A stretch of DNA of 12,074 nt, from the NCBI GenBank assembly GCA_934167755.1, contig CAKPLT010000026.1:1-12074 (forward strand), in the 5' to 3' direction. Below the pieces are notes generated by a model. It was not told the DNA's origin. It saw only the letters and a program-made list of their open reading frames with translations, and made no database searches. The number at the start of each line of letters is the position of its first letter. The first letter of the stretch is position 1. The translations under genes and the position numbers were made by a program. The stretch is from an uncultured Clostridia bacterium. GTDB taxonomy: Bacteria; Bacillota; Clostridia; TANB77; CAG-508. Of this stretch, positions 6,500-12,074 are shown in pieces.

Positions 6500-7402
6500 T
6501 CACATCTTAATGTCATCTTTTAAAAATTCTTCAAGCTTCTTTGCAAAGACTTTCTTTACCACATGCACTTCTCCTTCATTCACTACTCTCGTAAAAGTAT
6601 ATTTGTGAACAATGCCGTTTACGACCTCTACTTCTGAGAACACCTCATTTCCAATCTCTGCCACAATATAAATTGATACATCATCTCCTGTAATTTTGCT
6701 TATCAGCCATTTAAATATAGGAAATACATCATAGTAATACCAATTTCTTTCAATATTATTTAAAAAATATTGAAAAATCTCATTATTAACTTCTATACTG
6801 CTCATCGGATATTTTACTGTTATTTGACTATCTTGTTCATATGAACAAACTGTAATTTCTTCAGTTTTGTTCTTGTATCTATAGTCGTAGATAATTTCAT
6901 AATACAAATCATACTTATCTAATTTAGCTATAGTTATTTTTTCCAAATTGATTATTCCTTCTTCACTTATTTCATAGCAAAAATTTCTATAGATTGATAA
7001 CTCTGGCTTGGTATTTATACTTCCTATAAAATATTTTGTGATATTATAGTAATCAAATATTCCGTTACTAGATATATGATATTTATTTTCTAAACTATCA
7101 ATGATATACAAATTAAGTTCATATTTCGAAGATTTTTTAATTTTTATTGGAAACTTGATTTCTTCTAAATTACTAAACAAATCTATAAATCTTTTTATTT
7201 CAATTTGTTTATATCTCTTTAGATTAACCATCCATTTTGCAACATTTTTTTGTCCCCGTTCCTTTACAGTGTCATTAGCAAATACAACATCTTCATAAAA
7301 ATTAGATTTTTCTAATTTTCTCTGCATTAATATTACATCAATTCTTTCAAAATTCCAATTGCTGACATTACTTAATGTTCTTTTCAATTTTCTAAATTTC
7401 AT
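6500..7402 (-). CDS. hypothetical protein, 300 residues, paralogue of the next gene downstream
   Basis: The family is not recognised; it is related to the 5392-6279 product along its whole length, most strongly at the C-terminus. It has a basic start (MKFRKLKRTLSN), then FYEDVVFANDTVKE, KYFIG, NWYYYDVFPIFKWL and VFSEVEVVNGIVHKYT. The frame is open upstream to an ATG at 7453, but that ATG lies in the leader just before the SD; copy 1 has ATTG there instead of ATG. The correct start is therefore the ATG at 7402, which follows AAAGGAGG. The C-terminal tail (KDDIKM) differs from the paralogue, whose stop lies within a shared 24-bp element. In this copy that element (6441-6464) is past the stop, so an insertion or frameshift altered the end. 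Confidence 0.8.
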   Translation of the reverse strand: MKFRKLKRTLSNVSNWNFERIDVILMQRKLEKSNFYEDVVFANDTVKERGQKNVAKWMVNLKRYKQIEIKRFIDLFSNLEEIKFPIKIKKSSKYELNLYIIDSLENKYHISSNGIFDYYNITKYFIGSINTKPELSIYRNFCYEISEEGIINLEKITIAKLDKYDLYYEIIYDYRYKNKTEEITVCSYEQDSQITVKYPMSSIEVNNEIFQYFLNNIERNWYYYDVFPIFKWLISKITGDDVSIYIVAEIGNEVFSEVEVVNGIVHKYTFTRVVNEGEVHVVKKVFAKKLEEFLKDDIKM

Positions 7403-7415
7403 TTTTTTTCCTCCT

Positions 7416-7429
7416 TTTGCAATTGCAAA
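7416..7429. promoter_or_regulatory. palindrome TTTGCAATTGCAAA in the leader, copy 2
   Basis: This is identical to the palindrome at 6292-6305 and holds the same place between the promoter and the ribosome site. Its full conservation beside diverged coding sequence argues for a binding role. Confidence 0.5.
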
Positions 7430-7455
7430 TTGAATTTTTTTACAAGTTTTCAATC

Positions 7456-7484
7456 ATTTTATCACAAAAGTATACATAAGTCAA
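7456..7484 (-). promoter_or_regulatory. sigma-A promoter of the 300-residue gene
   Basis: TTGACT (complement of 7479-7484), 17 bp ending in TGA, and TAAAAT (complement of 7456-7461), identical to the copy at 6332-6360. It lies just past the oleate hydratase stop, with no clear terminator between them, so read-through from that gene is possible. Confidence 0.8.
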
Positions 7485-7528
7485 TTTTTTATATTAATAC
7501 AGTAAACCTTGCAACAACAAAGTCATCA

Positions 7529-9319
7529 TTAAATATCATCTTCTTTAATTACATTATATTCTTTAAGAATTTTTTCAATATCAGTACCTTTGATTTGTTT
7601 TAAAACTTCTTTCAAAGCAATTTTTTCTTTTAAGCCTAAATTCATTTCTGTAATTGGCTTTCCATCTCTTAATTTAACTGTTGCATTTAATAAATCTCTA
7701 ATATCATAAGTGCTTCCCCAAACTTCTGGAACTCCTCTATCAATATTCAATAATGTATATACAGCAACCATCGCAGTTCTTATAGAATATTCTGTTGTAA
7801 ATATTGTATCTCTTTCAGTTTCTGCAAATTGTCCTAAAAATGCAAAATTTACAGCTTGATTTGGAACTACTTTAGGTCTATCAGTTCCATTTCTTGGCAT
7901 AAAGAATGCATCTATATATGGCATCATTACAGGTATTGTATTGGCACTCTTTTCTGCTAATTCTTCTATCTGATTCTCTGGCACTCCTAAATGATATAAC
8001 CATTCCATACATATTTCTTTACCTGTACAATCTCTCATTGGCTTTTTAACATAATTTCCAGGTACATTACTAAATAGTCCATATATCCATCCAACTAATT
8101 GGTCTTTTGGTTGACTTCTAAATTGTGGTTGACGGTTAAATGTCCAACTTAATAACCAATTTGAATCTTTTACTGTTACAATTCCACCAGTTACTACTTT
8201 TCCACTAAATGGATTTCTCTTACAGATTTTTTCTACATATGGTGGAATTCTATCATCTAATGTTGTAACTGTTGCACTCATCCAATTTGTTAGCTCTGGA
8301 TCATAGCAGAATTTATCTGGATTACCAAATGCAGAGTCTTGTTCAGCAATTTTACGCCATAAATCCCATCCTCCACCTAGTTTTATTTCTGTATTCATTT
8401 CTGCTGGTGTGTTTTGACTTCCCATACTTGAATTTTCAACACATCCTCCATTTGTAATAAATACTAAATCATTTTCCGTTAAATCAATACTTGATTCTTC
8501 TCCATCTTTTGTAATTATTATACTTTTAGCTACTTTTTTATAATCTGATATTTCAAATTTTACATTTTCTACTTTTGTTCCATAATGGAATTGAACATCA
8601 AATTTTTTCAAATATTCTATCATTGGTAAAATCATTGACTCATATTGATTATATTTTGTAAATCTTAATGCTGTAAAGTCTGGTAGACCTCCAATATGAT
8701 GTATAAATCTTTTAATATATAATTTCATTTCTAATGCACTATGCCAATTTTCAAATGCAAACATTGTTCTCCAATATAGCCAGAAATTTGAATTTAATAC
8801 TTCATCTGAGAAATAGTCTGTTATTTTTTTGTCATATAATTCTTCATCAGGTGTAAAGAATAAATGCATTATTTCCATTGCTCCTTTATCTGATATTGCA
8901 AATTTTTTGTCTGTATGTGCATCTTCTCCACGATTCATTGTTGCTCTCATTAATGAATAATTTGGATCTTCTTTATTTAGCCAATAATATTCATCTAGAA
9001 CACTTACTCCTTCTGTTTCTATTGATGGAATTGAATGGAATAAATCCCACATACATTCAAAATGGTTGTCCATTTCTCTTCCACCACGCATTACATATCC
9101 TAATCCATCATAAAGATATCCATCACATGCTCCTCCTGGTATTGGTTCTTTCTCTAAAATGTGTACATTTTTTCCTTTCATTTGTCCATCTCTAACCAAG
9201 AAACATGCTGCTGATAATGCAGCTAATCCTGAACCTACTATATATGCAGATTTTTTGTCTACATCTGCTGGCTTTTTTGGTCTTGCAAAAGCCTCATAAT
9301 TTCCACTACTATAATACAT
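7529..9319 (-). CDS. ohyA: oleate hydratase (fatty acid double-bond hydratase)
   Basis: The 596-residue product belongs to the MCRA/oleate hydratase family (EC 4.2.1.53), FAD-dependent enzymes that add water to the cis-9 double bond of oleate to give 10-hydroxystearate. They act on free fatty acids at the membrane face and help Gram-positive bacteria tolerate toxic unsaturated fatty acids. The family start MYYSSGNYEAFARPKKP is intact. The dinucleotide fold VGSGLAALSAACFL lies at 28-41, and EKEPIPGGACDG (56-67) binds the cofactor. E82 in RGGREMDNHFE and Y201 fall at the positions reported as catalytic in the Staphylococcus aureus enzyme. Full length is present with no disruption. The start follows AAGGAGGTTGAT. 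It is the third gene after a lipase-like hydrolase and a TetR repressor, with a 127-bp gap that may hold its own control region. Confidence 0.95.
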   Translation of the reverse strand: MYYSSGNYEAFARPKKPADVDKKSAYIVGSGLAALSAACFLVRDGQMKGKNVHILEKEPIPGGACDGYLYDGLGYVMRGGREMDNHFECMWDLFHSIPSIETEGVSVLDEYYWLNKEDPNYSLMRATMNRGEDAHTDKKFAISDKGAMEIMHLFFTPDEELYDKKITDYFSDEVLNSNFWLYWRTMFAFENWHSALEMKLYIKRFIHHIGGLPDFTALRFTKYNQYESMILPMIEYLKKFDVQFHYGTKVENVKFEISDYKKVAKSIIITKDGEESSIDLTENDLVFITNGGCVENSSMGSQNTPAEMNTEIKLGGGWDLWRKIAEQDSAFGNPDKFCYDPELTNWMSATVTTLDDRIPPYVEKICKRNPFSGKVVTGGIVTVKDSNWLLSWTFNRQPQFRSQPKDQLVGWIYGLFSNVPGNYVKKPMRDCTGKEICMEWLYHLGVPENQIEELAEKSANTIPVMMPYIDAFFMPRNGTDRPKVVPNQAVNFAFLGQFAETERDTIFTTEYSIRTAMVAVYTLLNIDRGVPEVWGSTYDIRDLLNATVKLRDGKPITEMNLGLKEKIALKEVLKQIKGTDIEKILKEYNVIKEDDI

Positions 9320-9346
9320 AGTTTATCAACCTCCTTATTTACTATG
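9317..9346 (-). promoter_or_regulatory. weak inverted repeat around the ohyA ribosome site
   Basis: CATAGT (9317-9322, including the start codon) and ACTATG (9341-9346) could pair on the mRNA with the AAGGAGG site in the loop. Six A/T-rich pairs are marginal, so control by this element is uncertain. Confidence 0.25.
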
Positions 9347-9398
9347 TGCTTTTATCCTACATATAATACATTAAAAATACAATAAACAAAAAAATGGA

Positions 9399-9419
9399 TA
9401 TGTAAAAATTTTTTACATA
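9399..9419. promoter_or_regulatory. candidate operator, perfect inverted repeat
   Basis: TATGTAAAAA and TTTTTACATA flank a single T. It lies between tetR and ohyA, about 80 bp before ohyA, and includes a TTTACA that could be a -35 box. The stem is almost all A/T, so an operator is likelier than a terminator, although TCCATTTTTTT follows on the minus strand. Confidence 0.4.
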
Positions 9420-9434
9420 ATACACTTTTTGTAT
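9420..9434. promoter_or_regulatory. second inverted repeat next to the candidate operator
   Basis: ATACA (9420-9424) and TGTAT (9430-9434) are separated by CTTTT, directly abutting the 9399-9419 palindrome. The two could form a composite site for a dimeric regulator. Confidence 0.3.
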
Positions 9435-9446
9435 AGTTTACAATTT

Positions 9447-10001
9447 TTAATTTGACATTTTTTTAACTGCTTCTTCAAAACTTCCTGATATCATTACATC
9501 TAATTTTTTTATTATACTTTCAGGACTTTCTTTCATTTCTGTAACAATCCAATTTTCTATTATTCCAGCAAATCCATATTTATAAAAATTTGCAATAAAT
9601 ACTTTGTTTTCTCTTGTTATATTGTAATTTTTCGATAAATCATTTACTATTTCTATAAATATTGTATTATATTGCTTAAATAAAAAATCTATTAGCGTTT
9701 TTCTACTTAAAGAATTATATGTTTTTATAATAAACTTTTTATTTTTTAACATATAATCTAATACATATTTAAAATTTTCTTGCCATGTTTCTATTGTTGT
9801 TTCTTTTTCTATTTTTTCTACTACCTCATTTGCAAAAATCCATTCCAATAAGTCATAAATATCTTTAAAATGGTAATAAAATGTTTGTCTATTTATTCCG
9901 CAATCATTTGTTATATCTGTTATTGTTATTTTGTCTAAATCTTTTAATAATAACATCTTTTTCAATGATTGTGCCATTGCTTTTTTCGTGATATTTGACA
10001 T
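9447..10001 (-). CDS. TetR/AcrR-family transcriptional regulator
   Basis: The 184-residue product has the usual TetR plan. The N-terminal helix-turn-helix spans about 8-53, with ITITDITNDCGINRQTFYYHF as recognition unit. An all-helical ligand and dimer domain follows (about 60-180), resembling the TetR_C_8 type (PF14278) found with DhaS-like regulators. It probably represses the genes around it and is released by a small ligand. Placement between a lipase-like hydrolase and oleate hydratase suggests a fatty acid or acyl-CoA, but this is inference. It starts 28 bp after the hydrolase stop, so both are likely on one mRNA. The SD is weak (GTGAGATGAT before the ATG at 10001). Candidate operators lie at 10979-10994 and 9399-9434. 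Confidence 0.9.
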   Translation of the reverse strand: MSNITKKAMAQSLKKMLLLKDLDKITITDITNDCGINRQTFYYHFKDIYDLLEWIFANEVVEKIEKETTIETWQENFKYVLDYMLKNKKFIIKTYNSLSRKTLIDFLFKQYNTIFIEIVNDLSKNYNITRENKVFIANFYKYGFAGIIENWIVTEMKESPESIIKKLDVMISGSFEEAVKKMSN

Positions 10002-10029
10002 TTTATCATCTCACTTTCTTTTGTTTCAT

Positions 10030-10935
10030 TTATTCCCCTTTTATAAACTTCAATATATCACTATAAATTTGTTCATATTCTTTTTCATTCAATATTTCAT
10101 GCCTTAAATCTGGATATAGTTTGCTTTGAGTATTTTTATATCCTATTTTATTTAAAAATTGCTCTAGTTGTTTAAATTTTTTTGTGCTTTGTATTACAGG
10201 ATCATTATCACCTGCTATTAAAAATATTCTAAGATTTTTATTTTGAACTTTATATAATTTTGCATCAAATGCTCTCTTTAGCAATTTATATAGATTTATA
10301 AATCCATTTGTTGTAAATGTAAATCCGCATAATTCATCATCATTATATATACTTATATTATTAGGATTTTTTGATAGCCACTCATTTTCTAATTGATATC
10401 CTTTGTTATAAGAATTAAATGTTAAATAATTTAAAATCTTATTAGGTCTTTTTCCCATTCCTATAAATTTAAATAAATATGCCATTGTAATTGCAAAAGG
10501 CGTGAATGGATTTTTGGTTGGTGTACCACATAATATAATTTTTTCTATTTCATTATCATATTTTTGCATATATCCTCTTGCAACTAATGTTCCCATACTG
10601 TGACTAAATAAATATGTTTTATAGTCTGGATATTTATTTTTTATATAAAATGTAACATCATGCAAGTCATCTACTATAAAATTTGTGTCCTCAGTATAAA
10701 AATATCCTAAATCTTTTTTATCTTTTACACTATTTCCATGTCCTCTATGATCATTTATTACACATACATATCCATTTTCTGCTAGATATTCCATAAATTT
10801 ATAATATCTTTCTTTGTGCTCTGACATTCCGTGTGAAATTTGTACAATTCCTTTTATTTCATTTTCAGGAATTGCATATGCTAATTCTATTTTTAATTCA
10901 TCACTACTTGATTTAATAAAATCTTTTTTTATCAT
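10030..10935 (-). CDS. alpha/beta hydrolase, monoglyceride lipase / lysophospholipase-like
   Basis: The 301-residue product belongs to the serine aminopeptidase S33 / Hydrolase_4 group (COG2267, PldB-like), which cleaves acyl esters of monoglycerides or lysophospholipids. The oxyanion motif SHGMSEH is at 34-40 and NDHRGHGNS at 61-69. The nucleophile elbow is SHSMG with Ser113, the acid is Asp245 in AGDNDPV and the catalytic base is His279 in LRHEIL. A cap region lies at about 140-225. No signal peptide is seen, so it is probably cytosolic. The ATG at 10935 follows GTGAGG. It is the first gene of the hydrolase-tetR-ohyA cluster. Linkage with oleate hydratase suggests that it releases fatty acids that are then hydrated. 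Substrate specificity cannot be fixed by sequence. Confidence 0.88.
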   Translation of the reverse strand: MIKKDFIKSSSDELKIELAYAIPENEIKGIVQISHGMSEHKERYYKFMEYLAENGYVCVINDHRGHGNSVKDKKDLGYFYTEDTNFIVDDLHDVTFYIKNKYPDYKTYLFSHSMGTLVARGYMQKYDNEIEKIILCGTPTKNPFTPFAITMAYLFKFIGMGKRPNKILNYLTFNSYNKGYQLENEWLSKNPNNISIYNDDELCGFTFTTNGFINLYKLLKRAFDAKLYKVQNKNLRIFLIAGDNDPVIQSTKKFKQLEQFLNKIGYKNTQSKLYPDLRHEILNEKEYEQIYSDILKFIKGE

Positions 10936-10957
10936 AATTTCCTCACTTAATTTATAT

Positions 10958-10986
10958 AGTTTACATTAATAAGCTTACTTCGTCAA
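10958..10986 (-). promoter_or_regulatory. promoter of the hydrolase-tetR(-ohyA) cluster
   Basis: TTGACG (complement of 10981-10986) and TAAACT (complement of 10958-10963) are 17 bp apart, with TG directly before the -10 box. The leader is about 15-20 nt. Confidence 0.55.
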
Positions 10987-10994
10987 CTAACGAA
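10979..10994. promoter_or_regulatory. candidate TetR operator overlapping the -35 box
   Basis: TTCGTCA and TAACGAA are inverted around two bases, with one mismatch in seven. The repeat covers the whole TTGACG -35 hexamer of the cluster. Size and position suit autorepression by the TetR protein encoded 1 kb downstream. Confidence 0.4.
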
Positions 10995-11011
10995 TTTTAT
11001 CATATTTTATA

Positions 11012-11836
11012 TTATTGTTTTACTAATCCGTTTTTATTCTCTTTTTCTAACTGTTTCAAGCTTTTTTGTGGTGTAGGTAACTCTTCTGGCATAGTCCCAC
11101 CATTCTTTTTAATTACTTCTCTAATATTCTTTCCAATATTATAATGAACTTTATTTGCTTCTCCTTCTGCTTGTATATTATCTCTTTTTAATTTCTGCTC
11201 AGTTTGAGAAATCCTAAATAAATTTGCAATCAGTTCATCACTTCCCATGTTATCCAAAATATCTTCTCTATATCTTAAGCCCTTTCTTTTTGCAATATCA
11301 TCTGCAGTTTCACCATTGTATAATCCTTTATATCCATAATTATGAAATTTATCAAAGTTTTTAACCCCTGCATTTTTAGCTGTTTGATTTAATGAATAAT
11401 TACCTTTTCTTGTTAAGTTTCTTTGATAAAATCTTTTTTCATCTTCTGTTAATAAACTATACTCCTTTTCAATGATTTCTTGTTTTCTAGTCTGAATTGC
11501 AAAATATGTTTGTGCAAGTGCAATAACTTCTTTTTGTGGATCTCCATTTTGAACAATTAAATAACAAGCATACCTTGACAATTCATAATCAATAACTTTC
11601 TTTTTGGTTGCACCAGCTTCAACGATTTTGCTAACCTTAGCAAAATCGTAATCAGTATCCCTTTCACTATTTTTACATGCTAATTTTGCTTTATCAATTA
11701 CTTTTGCAAAATTTCGCCATTGTACATATTGTAAAACTTTGCACAATTCCCTCGCATACCAATATTCTTTTCCATCTTCTCGTATATTTTTTATATCTTC
11801 AAAACTTTTATATTCTTTATTTTGTAGTTTTTTCAA
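11012..11836 (-). CDS. dinD: DNA damage-inducible protein D (DinD)
   Basis: At 274 residues the product has the length of Escherichia coli DinD and matches its blocks in order: FEDIKNIREDGKEYWYAREL near 12-31, RYACYLIVQNGDPQKEVIA (88-106), QTYFAIQTRKQE (109-120), NHGY-like NYGYKGLYNGE, DNMGSDELIANLFRISQTE, and the C-terminal GGTMPEELPTPQKSLKQLE. The N-terminal part is a BRO-N-like DNA-interacting domain. In E. coli DinD is SOS-induced and is reported to inhibit RecA strand exchange. The only start that keeps the full domain is TTG at 11836: an in-frame TGA lies just upstream and no ATG occurs in the first half. AGGAG precedes it by 10 nt. The LexA-like box in its promoter supports SOS control. 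No terminator is seen before the hydrolase cluster. Confidence 0.93.
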   Translation of the reverse strand: MKKLQNKEYKSFEDIKNIREDGKEYWYARELCKVLQYVQWRNFAKVIDKAKLACKNSERDTDYDFAKVSKIVEAGATKKKVIDYELSRYACYLIVQNGDPQKEVIALAQTYFAIQTRKQEIIEKEYSLLTEDEKRFYQRNLTRKGNYSLNQTAKNAGVKNFDKFHNYGYKGLYNGETADDIAKRKGLRYREDILDNMGSDELIANLFRISQTEQKLKRDNIQAEGEANKVHYNIGKNIREVIKKNGGTMPEELPTPQKSLKQLEKENKNGLVKQ

Positions 11837-11874
11837 ATTTTTTCATCTCCTATTCTTATTTTAAATTCGATATA

Positions 11875-11903
11875 ATTTTATCAAACATTTGTTTTTGTGT
11901 CAA
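11875..11903 (-). promoter_or_regulatory. sigma-A promoter of dinD
   Basis: TTGACA (complement of 11898-11903), a 17-bp spacer ending in TGA and TAAAAT (complement of 11875-11880) form a strong extended -10 promoter, so a strong repressor would be needed to hold it off. Confidence 0.85.
11883..11894. promoter_or_regulatory. candidate LexA (SOS) box
   Basis: On the minus strand AAACAAATGTTT fits the inner AACRNRYGTT core of the Gram-positive SOS box; only the outermost G and C are replaced by A and T. It sits wholly inside the dinD promoter spacer, where LexA binding would block RNA polymerase. Confidence 0.65.
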
Positions 11904-11935
11904 GTTTTTTTCTATATTTCGGTAATTCTACACCC

Positions 11936-11997
11936 AAAAAAGAAAGCATTGTGAGGAGACTGCTAAAAAGTAGTCTCCTCACAATGCTTTCTTTTTT
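11936..11997. terminator. long perfect hairpin, two-way terminator
   Basis: Arms at 11936-11961 and 11972-11997 are perfect 26-bp complements, with a 10-nt inner segment GCTAAAAAGT. Six A start it and six T end it, so each strand ends in a U tract. It lies behind the dinD promoter and would stop leftward transcripts from beyond the right edge. Its centre shares 14 bases with the terminator at 6398-6433. Confidence 0.75.
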
Positions 11998-11999
11998 AT

Positions 12000-12060
12000 G
12001 GTTCTATAATAAATGTTGGGGTGATATAAAAAACCACTTCAACATTTTTTATTATTTTTA
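12000..12060 (+). other. wobble-paired hairpin beside a possible mobile-element end
   Basis: AAATGTTGGGGTG (12011-12023) pairs with CACTTCAACATTT (12035-12047) with two G-U pairs as plus-strand RNA; the minus strand would have A-C mismatches. A T-rich tail follows at 12045-12059. GGTTCTATAAT just before it (12000-12010) resembles, from memory, terminal sequences of some ISL3-family insertion sequences. No transposase is in the window, so the nature of the element is open. Confidence 0.3.
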
Positions 12061-12074
12061 ATAAAATAAACACA

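Larger units (their letters stand above)
7394..7500 (-). repeat. promoter-leader repeat, copy 2
   Basis: This is the second copy of the block at 6271-6377. A shorter shared element also lies behind both genes: 5371-5394 and 6441-6464, with 23 of 24 bases identical. Together they mark a tandem duplication with a unit of about 1.1 kb. Confidence 0.9.

Noticed and set aside
5392..7402. CRISPR-like or phage repeat array suggested by repeated blocks
   Set aside because: There are only two long copies, each tied to a gene start, which is a tandem gene duplication and not an array.
7403..7453. N-terminal extension of 17 residues in the upstream paralogue
   Set aside because: The segment is leader DNA with the palindrome and SD, and the other copy has no ATG there.
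8878..9195. Plus-strand frame of 105 codons rich in Leu and His
   Set aside because: It is the complement of well-conserved oleate hydratase sequence, and the composition is what reading that strand backward gives.
11012..11836. Phage antirepressor (BRO/KilA type) instead of DinD
   Set aside because: The BRO-N-like part is shared, but the full length and the C-terminal GGTMPEELPTP block match DinD, and no phage genes are nearby.
11677..11925. Plus-strand frame over the dinD start
   Set aside because: It overlaps the N-terminal coding region, promoter and LexA-like box of dinD in antisense and has no start signals.

Overview
The window is AT-rich throughout. It uses A/T-ending codons, strong purine-rich Shine-Dalgarno (SD) sites and sigma-A promoters of the TTGACA-17-TAAAAT type. 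This points to a low-GC Firmicute, most likely a member of the Clostridia; the genus cannot be fixed from the sequence. All recognised protein genes lie on the minus strand. The only plus-strand transcript supported is a short antisense RNA near 0.7 kb. No rRNA, tRNA, CRISPR array or transposase gene was found.

Left part (1-1171). A NUDIX hydrolase runs off the left edge. Beside it, at about 645-1000, is a compact locus too small for ordinary gene calling. A 39-residue hydrophobic peptide gene is read leftward and an antisense RNA of about 95 nt is read rightward. The two converge on a shared two-way terminator, and each has its own promoter. The peptide mRNA leader can fold to mask its own SD. 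This is the architecture of a type I toxin-antitoxin module of the Fst/par kind, and it is the most interesting item in the window.

Middle part (1172-7500). A solitary 464-residue protein of unknown function (1172-2566) has its own strong promoter and terminator and uses codons rarer in its neighbours. Next comes a two-gene operon: an ECF sigma factor (4736-5272) overlaps by 4 nt a membrane-anchored beta-propeller protein (2751-4739), which may be its sensor or anti-sigma partner. Two tandem paralogues of unknown function (5392-6279 and 6500-7402) follow. Each has its own promoter, leader and terminator. Their promoter-leader blocks (about 105 bp) are almost identical although the proteins have diverged strongly.

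Lipid cluster (7529-10935). An alpha/beta hydrolase resembling monoglyceride lipases or lysophospholipases, a TetR-family repressor and an oleate hydratase are read in that order. A plausible reading is release of fatty acids from lipids, followed by hydration of the unsaturated ones, under control of a fatty-acid-sensing TetR. Inverted repeats near the first promoter and between tetR and the hydratase gene are candidate operators.

Right end (11012-12074). A dinD homologue begins at a TTG codon. Its promoter spacer holds a palindrome that fits the Gram-positive LexA core, so SOS control is likely. Beyond it lie a perfect 26-bp-arm hairpin that can act as a two-way terminator and a second, wobble-paired hairpin beside a GGTTCTATAAT sequence that may be the end of a mobile element.
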